Positions 1-11,829 of a stretch of 64,000 nt of DNA are shown piece after piece. The position numbers and the translations under genes were made by a program. The notes under the pieces were generated by a model. It made no database searches, had not been told where the DNA came from, and saw only the letters and a list, made by a program, of their open reading frames with translations. This DNA comes from Archivesica marissinica (taxonomy: Eukaryota > Mollusca > Bivalvia > Venerida > Vesicomyidae): assembly GCA_014843695.1 (NCBI GenBank), contig CM026404.1, positions 87,306,953-87,370,952 of the forward strand. The letters run 5' to 3'. Positions within the stretch are counted from its first letter, which is position 1. The number at the start of each line of letters is the position of its first letter.

Positions 1-1830
1 ACTGTTAATACATCCGTTAATACATCCGTTAATACATCTGTTAATACATCCGTTAATACATCCGTTAATACATCTGTTAATACATCCGTTAATACATCTG
101 TTAATACATCCGTTAATACATCTGTTGGTTTAATGCATAACAGTATAACATCCAATCTAACTGTTAATACATCTGTTAATACATCTGTTAATACATCCGT
201 TAATACATCTGTTGGTTTAATGCATAACAGTATAACATCAAATCTAACTGTTAATACATCTGTTAATACATCTGTTAATACATCCGTTAATACATCTGTT
301 GGTTTAATGCATAACAGTATAACATCCAATCTAACTGTTAATACATCTGTTAATACATCTGTTAATACATCCGTTAATACATCTGTTAATACATCTGTTG
401 GTTTAATGCATAACAGTATAACATCCAATCTAACTGTTAATACATCTGTTAATACATCTGTTAATACATCCGTTAATACATCTGTTAATACATCCGTTAA
501 TACATCTGTTGGTTTAATGCATAACAGTATAACATCAAATCTAATGGTTAATACATCCGTTAATACATCCGTTAATACATCCGTTAATACATCCGTTAAT
601 ACATCTGTTAATACATCCATTAATACATCCGTTAATACATCTGTTAATACATCCGTTAATACATCTGTTGGTTTAATGCATAACAGTATAACATCAAATC
701 TAACTGTTAATACATCCGTTAATACATCCGTTAATACATCTGTTAATACATCCATTAATACATCCGTTAATACATCCGTTAATACATCCGTTAATACATC
801 CATTAATACATCCGTTAATACATCTGTTAATACATCCGTTAATACATCTGTTAATACATCCATTAATACATCCGTTAATACATCCGTTAATACATCCGTT
901 AATACATCCGTTAATACATCCGTTAATACATCTGTTAATACATCCGTTAATACATCCGTTAATACATCCGTTAATACATCCATTAATACATCCGTTAATA
1001 CATCTGTTAATACATCCGTTAATACATCCGTTAATACATCTGTTAATACATCCGTTGGTTTAATGCATAACAGTATAACATCAAATCTAACGGTTAATAC
1101 ATCCGTTAATACATCCGTTAATACATCCGTTAATACATCTGTTAATACATCCATTAATACATCCGTTAATACATCTGTTAATACATCCGTTAATACATCC
1201 GTTAATACATCTGTTGGTTTAATCCATAACAGTATAACATCAAATCTAACTGTTAATACATCTGTTAATACATCTGTTAATACATCCGTTAATACATCTG
1301 TTGGTTTAATCCATAACAGTATAACATCAAATCTAACTGTTAATACATCTGTTAATACATCCGTTAATACATCCGTTAATACATCTGTTGGTTTAATCCA
1401 TAACAGTATAACATCAAATCTAACTGTTAATACATCTGTTAATACATCCGTTAATACATCCGTTAATACATCTGTTGGTTTAATCCATAACAGTATAACA
1501 TCAAATCTAACTGTTAATACATCTGTTAATACATCTGTTAATACATCCGTTAATACATCTGTTGGTTTAATCCATAACAGTATAACATCAAATCTAACTG
1601 TTAATACATCTGTTAATACATCCGTTAATACATCCGTTAATACATCTGTTGGTTTAATCCATAACAGTATAACATCAAATCTAACTGTTAATACATCTGT
1701 TAATACATCCGTTAATACATCCGTTAATACATCTGTTGGTTTAATCCATAACAGTATAACATCAAATCTAACTGTTAATACATCCGTTAATACATCCGTT
1801 AATACATCCGTTAATACATCTGTTGTTTTA
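1..1830. repeat. 12-bp minisatellite with 35-bp interspersed spacer (higher-order array)
   Basis: The basic unit is 12 bp (gttaatacatcc, with C/T and G/A variants). Runs of about 5 to 30 units are separated by a conserved spacer beginning ggtttaatgcataacagt, which changes to ggtttaatccataac in the right half. Because 12 is a multiple of three and one frame has no stop, a 586-codon reading frame (133-1893) crosses it, encoding NTSV repeats. It has no splice or homology support and is taken as non-coding. The array runs off the left edge. Confidence 0.95.
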
Positions 1831-2092
1831 CGTTCAAAGGAATGTCTTTGTGAAAAACAAGCAAATTTAGCATGCATGTCCACGTTATATTAAAAATCAG
1901 CTCAAAAGATCCATGCCGAAAAAGCATACATGACTTACTTCCCTTGACTATGTATTGGAATATGAACAGGTGAATATGTGTTAATAGCTTTTGCAGTATA
2001 ATTATATCTCCCCAGAGAGGGAGGTGGGGGATGTGTTGCTTTTGTACTTTCTGTTCGGGCAAGATCTTCTAAGCTGTATGTCTGATTTTCAC
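1831..2092. other. Intronic sequence, nothing recognised
   Basis: Short unique stretch between the 12-bp array and a hairpin repeat. I see no exon, RNA gene or repeat signature in it. Confidence 0.5.
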
Positions 2093-2215
2093 TTTTGCAA
2101 ACATCATAGAGCCAGATCAGACGGCACGATCTGATCAGGCTCTATGCTGTTTGCTATTCGGATAGTGGAGCTAAAATACTTGGCTGAATAGCAAACAACA
2201 TAGATCTTGATCAGA
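2093..2215. mobile_element. Double-hairpin MITE-like repeat (family E), truncated copy
   Basis: Contains gcatagagccagatcag-type arms facing ctgatcaggctctatgctg, followed by gaatagcaaacaacatagatc. The same module recurs at 8072-8250, 29811-30042, 44582-44820 and 48269-48371. The complete copies are bounded by TTAA, so this is a piggyBac-like non-autonomous element by inference. This copy lacks recognisable outer ends. Confidence 0.6.
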
Positions 2216-2432
2216 GGGTTTAAAAGATCAATTGGTTGATTTTGTAATAAATCCCATCTGTACTAGGAAAGTCATTGAAAAAACTTCTTATGTTTATAAT
2301 TTATACATAATTATCAAACTCGACGAATATTTTCAGATATTTCAACCACAGGAAGTATATGACAACTCTCTGTCTCTCGTCAAGGGAACGTTTTCAGCTG
2401 CACCATTAGGTACTCTCTCGTTTTACTTGTTG

Positions 2433-4272
2433 TGGTAGTAGCCTACAGTACATGGTTAGGTGGTATGCTATACTTCTCCTGGTACTAGCCTACAGTACAT
2501 GGTTAGGTGGTATGCTATACTTCTCCTGGTACTAGCCTACAGTACATGGTTAGGTGGTATGCTATACTTCTCCTGGTAGTAGCCTACAGTACATGGTTAG
2601 GTGGTATGCTATGCTTCTCCTGGTAGTAGCCTACAGTACATGGTTAGGTGGTATGCTATGCTTCTCCTGGTACTAGTCTACAGTACATGATTATGTGGTA
2701 TGCTAGACTTCTCCTGGTACTAGTCTACAGTACATGGTTAGGTGGTATGCTAGACTTCTCCTGGTACTAGCCTACAGTACATGGTTAGGTGGTATGCTAT
2801 ACTTCTCCTGGTACTAGTCTACAGTACATGGTTAGGTGGTATGCTAGACTTCTCCTGGTACTAGTCTACAGTACATGGTTAGGTGGTATGCTAGACTTCT
2901 CCTGGTACTAGCCTACAGTACATGGTTAGGTGGTATGCTATACTTCTCCTGGTACTAGCCTACAGTACATGGTTAGGTGGTATGCTATGCTTCTCCTGGT
3001 ACTAGTCTACAGTACATGATTATGTGGTATGCTAGACTTCTCCTGGTACTAGCCTACAGTACATGGTTAGGTGGTATGCTATACTTCTCCTGGTAGTAGC
3101 CTACAGTACATGGTTAGGTGGTATGCTATACTTCTCCTGGTAGTAGCCTACAGTACATGGTTAGGTGGTATGCTAGACTTCTCCTGGTACTAGTCTACAG
3201 TACATGATTATGTGGTATGCTATACTTCTCCTGGTACTAGCCTACAGTACATGGTTAGGTGGTATGCTATACTTCTCCTGGTAGTAGCCTACAGTACATG
3301 GTTAGGTGGTATGCTAGACTTCTCCTGGTACTAGCCTACAGTACATGGTTAGGTGGTATGCTAGACTTCTCCTGGTACTAGTCTACAGTACATGATTATG
3401 TGGTATGCTAGACTTCTCCTGGTACTAGCCTACAGTACATGGTTAGGTGGTATGCTATACTTTTCCTGGTACTAGTCTACAGTACATGATTATGTGGTAT
3501 GCTAGACTTCTCCTGGTACTAGCCTACAGTACATGGTTAGGTGGTATGCTATACTTCTCCTGGTACTAGCCTACAGTACATGGTTAGGTGGTATGCTAGA
3601 CTTCTCCTGGCAGTAGTCTACAGTACATGATTATGTGGTATGCTAGACTTCTCCTGGTACTAGCCTACAGTACATGGTTAGGTGGTATGCTAGACTTCTC
3701 CTGGTACTAGCCTACAGTACATGGTTAGGTGGTATGCTATACTTCTCCTGGTAGTAGCCTACAGTACATGGTTAGGTGGTATGCTATACTTCTCCTGGTA
3801 GTAGCCTACAGTACATGGTTAGGTGGTATGCTAGACTTCTCCTGGTACTAGCCTACAGTACATGGTTAGGTGGTATGCTAGACTTCTCCTGGTACTAGCC
3901 TACAGTACATGGTTAGGTGGTATGCTATACTTCTCCTGGTAGTAGCCTACAGTACATGGTTAGGTGGTATGCTATACTTCTCCTGGTAGTAGCCTACAGT
4001 ACATGGTTAGGTGGTATGCTATACTTCTCCTGGTAGTAGCCTACAGTACATGGTTAGGTGGTATGCTAGACTTCTCCTGGTACTAGCCTACAGTACATGG
4101 TTAGGTGGTATGTTATACTTCTCCTGGTAGTAGCCTACAGTACATGGTTAGGTGGTATGCTATACTTCTCCTGGTAGTAGCCTACAGTACATGGTTAGGT
4201 GGTATGCTATACTTCTCCTGGTAGTAGCCTACAGTACATGGTTGGTGGTATGCTATACTTCTCCTGGTACCA
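2433..4272. repeat. 47-bp minisatellite, about 39 copies
   Basis: Unit of 47 bp containing cctacagtacatggttag, then ggtggtatgctatacttctcctggta. The period was checked at 2461 and 2508. Variant units (ctatac/ctagac, ggttaggtgg/gattatgtgg) are interspersed in a pattern suggesting blockwise amplification. It lies in the intron upstream of the first visible MRCK exon. Confidence 0.95.
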
Positions 4273-4317
4273 GCCATCTCATGATATAGATTATAGATTG
4301 TGGACAGTTAATGTGAT

Positions 4318-4555
4318 AGTGGAAGTCGTGATAGCGCAGTGGATGTGCATTCGCTTCGGGTGCGAAAGGTCCGGAGTTCGAACCCCACTGGAGCCGTTAT
4401 GATTGTGCCCTTAGGCAAGGCATTTAAATTCCACGTTGCCCCTTCTCTCTCCCTCGATGTATTCCATCAGGAATGAGGTCTCGAGAGTGATTTATATAAG
4501 TTGAAATAACTTGTTAAGTAATCAAGCTAAAATAAATTTGTATAAACTAAATGTG
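4318..4555 (+). mobile_element. tRNA-derived SINE, family A
   Basis: The tRNA-like head (gtgatagcgcagtggatg) has a B-box-like motif, gagttcgaaccccact. A body with cttaggcaaggcatttaaat and caggaatgaggtctcgagag follows, then a tail gtgatttatataagttg ending A/T-rich. Related copies lie at 26845, 34849 and 36954 (plus strand) and 33911, 36858 and 57028 (minus strand). Pol III ancestry is inferred from the box motif. Confidence 0.8.
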
Positions 4556-5087
4556 ATAATAGAATCTTTTATCTTTAATATGTTATTTTATATCATAAAT
4601 TAATGACTAAACAATTAAAAAAGGCCTCATAATCGGCAAATGTTACTGACTGTAGAACTTCAGTAAAGTTGTTTGGGTGTTGAATATATCAGCTTAATGT
4701 GTTCTTTCACCCATTCAACACTACACACCTACAGGCTTACAAGCCGTCTCTGCACTTTTTGCAGGTGATATTACTATTTTTAGACAAAATTACCCATTTT
4801 GATAAATGAACTAGTCCAAATGTAATTTTCTTATTAATATATTGTTCTAAAAATATCATGCACCAATCCATGTCAGTTACTTTGTGTTAAAAGGGTTAAA
4901 CATTCTCAATTTGTAATATTCCGAGTTGAAATGTTCATGATATGTATTTGAGTCATTGTTGTATGCAGCTGTGATATCAACATGATTTTGTTAATTATTC
5001 CTCAGTGGCCTTTTTCGCGTGTGTTTGCGTTAATTTTGGTTGAGAAAATGTCTGTACATGATATTAGAATAATTATTCTTATTGCAG
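4556..5087 (+). other. AT-rich intron 5' of first visible exon, with splice acceptor
   Basis: Unique AT-rich sequence with no repeat recognised. It ends in ttattcttattgcag at 5087, the acceptor of the first visible MRCK exon. Confidence 0.6.
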
Positions 5088-5150
5088 AGTCGAACAGGTT
5101 GTTGCTTGGTACAGAAGAGGGTGTCTATGTAGCTGAACTAGCAAAAGATG
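5088..5150 (+). CDS. CDC42BPA/B-like (MRCK): MRCK kinase, CNH domain exon (N-terminal part of CNH)
   Basis: This 63-nt internal exon is the first one visible. It reads SNRLLLGTEEGVYVAELAKD, close to the vertebrate MRCK CNH stretch with the GTEEGLYV motif. The acceptor is attgcag (5081-5087) and the donor is gtaggt (5151). It starts with two bases of a split codon and ends one base into the next, so both introns are phase 1. CNH domains form beta-propeller-like folds used for protein interaction and membrane targeting in MRCK, citron and related kinases. The kinase, coiled-coil, C1 and PH parts must be upstream of the window. A 27-bp minisatellite begins only about 55 bp after the donor. Citron kinase is the main alternative family, but the downstream CRIB motif favours MRCK. 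Confidence 0.88.
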
Positions 5151-5204
5151 GTAGGTTCACTTAGAAAACTTGTGTTTGCTATATACACATTATGCCTATA
5201 TTAT

Positions 5205-7532
5205 TTAGTTATCCTACCCAATCGTTATTGCCCCATTATCCTACCCAATCGTTAGTGCCCAGTTATCCTACCCAATCGTTAGTGCCCAGTTATCCTACCC
5301 AATCGTTAGTGCCCAGTTATCCTACCCAATCGTTAGTGCCCAGTTATCCTACCCAATCGTTAGTGCCCAGTTATCCTACCCAATCGTTAGTGCCCAGTTA
5401 TCCTACCCAATCGTTAGTGCCCAGTTATCCTACCCAATCGTTAGTGCCCATTATCCTACCAATCGTTAGTGCCCTTATCCTACCCAATTTAGTGCCAGTT
5501 TCCTACCCAATCGTTAGTGCCCAGTTATCCTACCCAATCGTTAGTGCCCCATTATCCTACCCAATCGTTAGTGCCCCATTATCCTACCCAATCGTTAGTG
5601 CCCAGTTATCCTACCCAATCGTTAGTGCCCCATTATCCTACCCAATCGTTAGTGCCCAGTTATCCTACCCAATCGTTATTGCCCCATTATCCTACCCAAT
5701 CGTTAGTGCCCAGTTATCCTACCCAATCGTTAGTGCCCCATTATCCTACCCAATCGTTAGTGCCCCATTATCCTACCCAATCGTTAGTGCCCCATTATCC
5801 TACCCAATCGTTAGTGCCCCATTATCCTACCCAATCATTATTGCCCCATTATCCTACCCAATCATTATTGCCCAATTATCCTACCCAATCGTTAGTGCCC
5901 CATTATCCTACCCAATCGTTAGTGCCATATTATCCTACCCAATCATTAGTGCCCAGTTATCCTACCCAATTGTTAGTGCCCCATTATCCTACCCAATTGT
6001 TAGTGCCCCATTATCCTACCCAATCGTTAGTGCCCCATTATCCTACCCAATCTTAGTGCCCTTATCCTACCCAATCGTTAGTGCTTATCCTACCCATCAT
6101 TATGCCCTATCCTACCCAATGTAGTGCCCATTATCCTACCCAATGTTAGTGCCTATCCTACCCAATGTTAGTGCCCCATTATCCTACCCAATTTTATGCC
6201 CCATTATCCTACCCAATCATTAGTGCCCCATTATCCTACCCAATCGTTAGTGCCCAGTTATCCTACCCAATCATTAGTGCCCCATATCCTACCCAATCGT
6301 ATGCCATTATCCTACCCAATCGTTAGTGCCCAGTTATCCTACCCAATCGTTAGTGCCCGTTATCCTACCCAATCGTTATTGCCCCATTATCCTACCCAAT
6401 CGTTAGTGCCCAGTTATCCTACCCAATCATTATTGCCCCATTATCCTACCCAATCATTAGTGCCCAGTTATCCTACCCAATCGTTAGTGCCCAGTTATCC
6501 TACCCAATCGTTAGTGCCCAGTTATCCTACCCAATCGTTAGTGCCCAGTTATCCTACCCAATCGTTAGTGCCCAGTTATCCTACCCAATCGTTAGTGCCC
6601 AGTTATCCTACCCAATCATTAGTGCCCAGTTATCCTACCAATCGTTAGTGCCCAGTTATCCTACCCAATCTTGTGTTATCTACCCAATCGTTAGTGCCCA
6701 ATCCTCCCAATCATTTGTGCCCAGTTATCCTACCCATCGTATTGCCAGTTATCCTACCCATCGTTGTGCCCATTATCCTACCCAATCGTTATTGCCCCAT
6801 TATCCTACCCAATCGTTAGTGCCCCATTATCCTAACCAATCATTTGGCCAGTTATCCTACCCAATCGTTATTGCCAGTTATCCTACCAATCTTAGTGGCC
6901 CATTATCTACCCAATCATTTGTGCCCAGTATCCTACCAATCGTTATGCCCAGTTATCCTACCCAATAGTAGTGCCCCATCCTACCCAATCATTTGTGCCC
7001 CATTATCCTACCCAATCGTTTGGCCCCATTATCCTACCCAATCATTTGTGCCCCATTATCCTACCCAATCGTTTGCCCCATTATCCTACCCAATCGTTAG
7101 TGCCCCATTATCCTACCCAATCATTTGTGCCCCATTATCCTACCCAATCGTTTGCCCCATTATCCTACCCAATCATTTGTGCCCCATTATCCTACCCAAT
7201 CATTTATGCCCCATTATCCTACCCAATCGTTTGTGCCCAGTTATCCTACCCAATCATTATTGCCCAGTTATCCTACCCAATCGTTTGTGCCCAGTTATCC
7301 TACCCAATCATTTGTGCCCGGTTATCCTACCCAATCATTTGTGCCCAGTTATCCTACCCAATCATTTGTGCCCGGTTATCCTACCCAATAATGATTGCCC
7401 AGTTATCCTACCCAATCATTTGTGCCCGGTTATCCTACCCAATCATTGGTTCCCAGTTATCCTACCCAATCATTTGTTCCCGGTTATCCTACCCAATCAT
7501 TGGTTCCCGGTTATCCTACCCAATCATTTGTG
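5205..7532. repeat. 27-bp minisatellite, about 85 copies
   Basis: Unit of 27 bp around ttatcctacccaatcgtta followed by gtgcccca/cccag. The left half is very homogeneous. The middle (about 6050-6980) carries many 1-2 bp indels, and the right half uses catttgtgcc units. The open frames it contains (up to 310 codons) are a by-product of a period divisible by three. Confidence 0.95.
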
Positions 7533-7907
7533 CCCCCCCTTCAGTTCTCATAGTAATCTGAACTTTCTCATGGGGCAGATAATGTGGTTGCTAATCTGTA
7601 CTTGTGTGTCTCAATTCTTCCCATATTTCAATGACCGGAAAGTGATTAGAGCTGATGCAAAACATAGATATATAATACGCTGGGGGGGGGGGGGGGAAAT
7701 AGTCGTCTGCTGATTTTTAATTAGATTCATAGACATGAATGGAGACGTGCAACTGTGGTTACTGTGCAACTCTTTGTTTTTAAAGAGAGAAAAAACGAGA
7801 ATAATATTTATTATCAGCAGACGGAACTTTTCATGTTTGGAGTTAAGCTAGTTCTGTTCTACATCATATAGAGAAGTTTGATCTGATAAAGTTTCTCTGT
7901 TTTTCAG
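7533..7907 (+). other. Intron segment with G run and splice acceptor
   Basis: Unique sequence with a run of about 14 G around 7682-7696. It ends in a strong polypyrimidine acceptor, gtttctctgtttttcag (7907). Confidence 0.6.
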
Positions 7908-7997
7908 TTTTAATCCGTATTGGTGACAAGAGTGAGAAGAAGCCGGTGTTTCAAGTAGAGTTGGTTCCAGAGGAACAACTTATAGTGCTTATCAGTG
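7908..7997 (+). CDS. CDC42BPA/B-like (MRCK): MRCK kinase, CNH domain exon 2 in window
   Basis: This 90-nt exon encodes VLIRIGDKSEKKPVFQVEL followed by VPEEQLIVLISG. It aligns with the MRCK CNH segment in which a GTEEGLY strand is followed by a short variable loop, then a Q-[IV]-E-L strand and a [LI]-V-[IL]-L-I-x-G strand. The acceptor is ttttcag (7901-7907) and the donor is gtacgt (7998). Phase 1 at both ends matches the exons before and after, so the exon is symmetric. It is separated from exon 5088-5150 by the 27-bp array. Confidence 0.9.
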
Positions 7998-8071
7998 GTA
8001 CGTGTTGCTCTCTCTATACATGTATATCGCGTCGTATAACACTTAACCTGCTGATCACAGCTAAAGTTGCT

Positions 8072-8250
8072 TCTGCAAACTGCATAGAGCCAGATCAAAA
8101 TGCACAGAACATGCACAGAACGTACCATCTAATTCAGGCTATATGCTGTTTGCTATTCGGATAGTGGAGCTAAAACACTTGGCTGAATAGCAAACAACAT
8201 AGATCCTTATTACGCCACAGTTGATCTTGATCTATATTGTTTGCGCATTC
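8072..8250. mobile_element. Double-hairpin MITE-like repeat (family E)
   Basis: Carries aaactgcatagagccagat, ggctatatgctgtttgctattcgg, gaatagcaaacaacatagatcc and then gatctatattgtttgcgc. The paired arms match the copies at 2093, 29811 and 44582. Confidence 0.6.
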
Positions 8251-8270
8251 CTTCCAATGTATTCAGTGTT

Positions 8271-8391
8271 TTAACCTTTAGCACGCTGTAGGCGATTTGA
8301 ATGAAATGTCAAGCCCTATTTTCTAGGAAAAATAAGGCAAATATTACACATTTGTTATCTGCTCATTTCCCTACAGTGTGGTAATGGTTAA
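8271..8391. mobile_element. TTAA-flanked MITE (family F), piggyBac-like
   Basis: Bounded by TTAA on both sides. The left end is ttaacctttagcacgctgta and the right end is ctacagtgtggtaatggttaa, giving imperfect inverted ends. The core acacatttgttatctgctca recurs in copies at 30321 and 52829 and, reversed, near 36320. A TTAA target and C-rich ends are the hallmark of piggyBac-type elements. Confidence 0.65.
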
Positions 8392-8462
8392 GGGTTCAAA
8401 ACATCAACACTAACAGCAATCTGACTAGAAGAACAATAGGCAACAGTAAATATAAAACAAAT

Positions 8463-9250
8463 GTGTTATTTCACTACTGGGTTATTTCACTACTGGGTTA
8501 TTTCACTGGGTTATTTCACTACTGGGTTATTTCACTACTGGGTTATTTCACTACTGGGTTATTTCACTACTGGGTTATTTTGCTGGGTTATTTCACTACT
8601 GGGTTATTTCGCTGGGTTATTTTACTACTGGGTTATTTCACTGGGTTATTTCAGTATTGGTTATTTCACTACTGGGTTATTTCAGTATTGGTTATTTCAC
8701 TACTGGGTTATTTCACTGGGTTATTTCGCTGTGTTATTTCACTACTGGGTTATTTCACAGGGTTATTTTGCTGGGTTATTTCACTACTGGTTATTTCACT
8801 ACTGGGTTATTTCACTGGGTTATTTCACTACTGGGTTATTTCACTACTGGGTTATTTTGCTGGGTTATTTCACTACTGGGTTATTTCACTACTGGGTTAT
8901 TTCACTACTGGGTTATTTAACTGGGTTATTTTGCTGGGTTATTTTGCTGGGTTACTTCACAGGGTTATTTTGCTGGGTTATTTCACTACTGGGTTATTTC
9001 ACTACTGGGTTATTTCACAGGGTTATTTTGCTGGGTTATTTCACTACTGGGTTATTTCACTACTGGGTTATTTAGCTGGGTTATTTTGCTGTTATTTCGC
9101 TGGGTTATTCACTGGGTTATTTCACTACTGGGTTATTTCACTACTGGGTTATTTCACTGGGTTATTTCACTACTGTATTTCACTACTGGGTTATTTCACT
9201 GGGTTATTTCGCTGGGTTATTTCACTACTGGGTTATTTCACAGTGTTATT
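8463..9250. repeat. Irregular gggttatttcact minisatellite, left block
   Basis: Array of 11- and 16-bp units (ctgggttattt, cactactgggttattt) in irregular order. The same family resumes at 10048, so this was one array later split by an insertion. Confidence 0.9.
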
Positions 9251-10045
9251 AGTCCCCTACCAGTCACCGGTGGGGACTATAGGTTTACTGTCAGTCCGTC
9301 ACCAATTATTTTGTCCGATTTTAAATAACTTGGCACAATTGTTCTATATTGTTCAATATGTTCTGCGAAATTGTTTTGTCGATATCTCAAAGGTCAAGGT
9401 CACACTTAGAGGTCAAACATCAAAAACAATTTAGTTTGTCCGGACTGTAACTTTATCATCTATCGTACGATTTTGAAATAACGTGGCATAATTGTTCACC
9501 ACTTTAAGGTGTGTCATGCGGAAAAAAATTGTTGATATCTCAAAGGTCAGTCACATGTGGCGCTCAAACGTCAAAAAGTATGACAATTTAGTTTGTCCGG
9601 ACCGTAACTTTGTCATTTATTGCACGATTTTGATATAAGCTGGCACGATTGTTCACCACCATGAGGCGGTGTGTCATGCTGAAAACATTGGAAGGTCAAG
9701 GTCACTGTGGCGTTCAAACAGTTTTGGCCTAATCATTATGAAACTTGATCACAATGACCATCTCTACAAAATCTAGGTCTAGTTCAATATTGGGTCATCC
9801 GGGGTCAAAACTATGTCACTATGTGCAACATACTCACTCATCGTGCTAAGTACATGTGCCAAATAATTGGACACACCCATACACACACAAAAGCGAGTTC
9901 GACAAAATTTATGCTTCTTATACCCTAGTTAACACTAGGCCACTTGTAAAATGTATATGCCCCAATAACACTACTGTAAAGTCATGCAGATGCCATGTGA
10001 TAAAAGCCGGTAGGGGACTGTGGCCGTCCCACGGCTAGCGCCTTG
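9251..10045. mobile_element. Element inserted inside the minisatellite (inverted 11-bp ends)
   Basis: About 0.8 kb of non-satellite sequence. agtcccctacc is at 9251-9261, and its exact inverted copy ggtaggggact is at 10009-10019, followed by about 25 bp more before the array resumes. Internally there are about three diverged modules of roughly 140 bp, each with tttgtccg, gtggcataattgttcacc and caaaggtcaaggtcac-like motifs. No coding capacity is seen. The class is unknown and no clear target duplication was found. Confidence 0.55.
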
Positions 10046-11652
10046 TTTCACTGTGTTATTTCACTATAGATGTTATTTCACTGGGTTATTTCACTACTGG
10101 GTTATTTCACGGTGTTATTTCACTACTGGGTTATTTCACTATAGATGTTATTTCACTGTGTTATTTCACTGTGTTATTTCACTGGGTTAGTGTTATTTCG
10201 CTGTGTTATTTCACTATTGATGTTATTTCACTGAGTTATTTCACTATGTTATTTCACTGGGTTATTTCACTACTGGGTTATTTCACTATAGATGTTATTT
10301 CAATGTGTTATTTCACTATGTTATTTCACTGGGTTAGTGTTATTTCACTGTGTTATTTCACTATTGATGTTATTTCACTGTTATTTCACTATGTTATTTC
10401 ACAGGGTTATTTCACTACTGGGTTATTTCACTACTGGGTTATTTCACTACTGGGTTATTTCACTATATATGTTATTTCACTATATGTGTTATTTCACTGT
10501 TATTTCGCTGGGTTATTTCACTGGGTTATTCACTGGGTTATTTCACTGGGTTATTTCACTACTGGGTTATTTCACTACTGGGTTATTTCACTATGTTATT
10601 TCACTGGGTTAGTGTTATTTCACTATAGATGTTATTTCACTATATATGTTATTTCACTATATGTGTTATTTCACTGTGTTATTTCACTATGTTATTTCGC
10701 TGGGTTATTTCACTGGGTTATTCACTGGGTTATTTCACTACTGGGTTATTTCACTACTGGGTTATTTCACTGTGTTATTTCACTTGTGTTTTTTTGTGTT
10801 TTTTGTTATTTCAATATAGATGTTATTTCATTGTGTTATTTCACTGGTTAGTGTTATTTCACTATAGATGTTATTTCACTATGTTATTTCACTGGTTAGT
10901 GTTATTTCACTATAGATGTTATTTCATTGTGTTATTTCACTGGGTTAGTGTTATTTCACTGTGTTATTTCACTGTGTTATTTCACTATGTTATTTCACAG
11001 GTTTATTTCACTGTGTTATTTCACTAGGTTATTTCACTACTGGGTTATTTCACGGTGTTATTTCACTGTGTTATTTCACTATTGATGTTATTTCACTATG
11101 TTATTTCACTGGGTTAGTGTTATTTCACTATAAATGTTATTTCACTATAGATGTTATTTCGCTGGGTTATTTCACTGGGTTATTCACTGGGTTATTTCGC
11201 TGGGTTATTTCACTGGGTTATTCACTGGGTTATTTCGCTGGGTTATTTCACTATATATGTTATTTCATTGTGTTATTTCACTATGTTATTTCACTGGTTA
11301 GTGTTATTTCACTCTATATGTTATTTCATTGTGTTATTTCACTATGTTATTTCACTGGTTAGTGTTATTTCACTATAGATGTTATTTCACTGTGTTATTT
11401 GACTGGGTTAGTGTTATTTCACTGTGTTATTTCACTATAGATGTTATTTCATTGTGTTATTTCACTGGGTTAGTGTTATTTCACTATAGATGTTATTTCA
11501 CTGCGTTATTTCACTATAGCTGTTATTTCACTGTGTTATTTCACTATAGATGTTATTTCACTGTGTTATTTCACTGTGTTATTTCACTATGTTATTTCAA
11601 GGTATTATTTCACTTGGTTAGTGTTATTTCACTGAGTTATTTCACTGAGTTG
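10046..11652. repeat. Irregular gggttatttcact minisatellite, right block
   Basis: Continuation of the array at 8463, with additional unit types (actatagatgttatttc, actatatatgttatttc, ctgggttagtgttatttc). Variant composition differs from the left block, so the two blocks diverged after, or because of, the interruption. Confidence 0.9.
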
Positions 11653-11829
11653 AAGTAGTGAAATAGATGTTTGTATTCTCACTGATGTACACTTATGGTT
11701 CCAAGCCACTGTAGTTTGAAATAACGTCTATGTGAATTAAATCCATCTGTGACGTCAGTTACGACATCCTCTCAATGCTATTCTCTTTCGCCATTTAGCG
11801 TATGGTAGCATCATATCATGATACGGGTC
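11653..11829. other. Intron spacer
   Basis: Short unique stretch between two arrays; nothing recognised. Confidence 0.4.

Noticed and set aside
133..1893. 586-codon open frame of NTSV repeats
   Set aside because: Product of a 12-bp period with no stop in one frame; no splice sites, start context or homology, and the frame ends soon after the array.
5192..7713. Open frames of YPTQSLVP-type repeats (up to 310 codons)
   Set aside because: Artefact of the 27-bp period; several overlapping frames are equally open and indels switch between them.
8461..11658. Hydrophobic repeats (GYFTTGLFHYWVIS) resembling membrane proteins
   Set aside because: Translation of an irregular gggttatttcact minisatellite; all three frames give similar strings.
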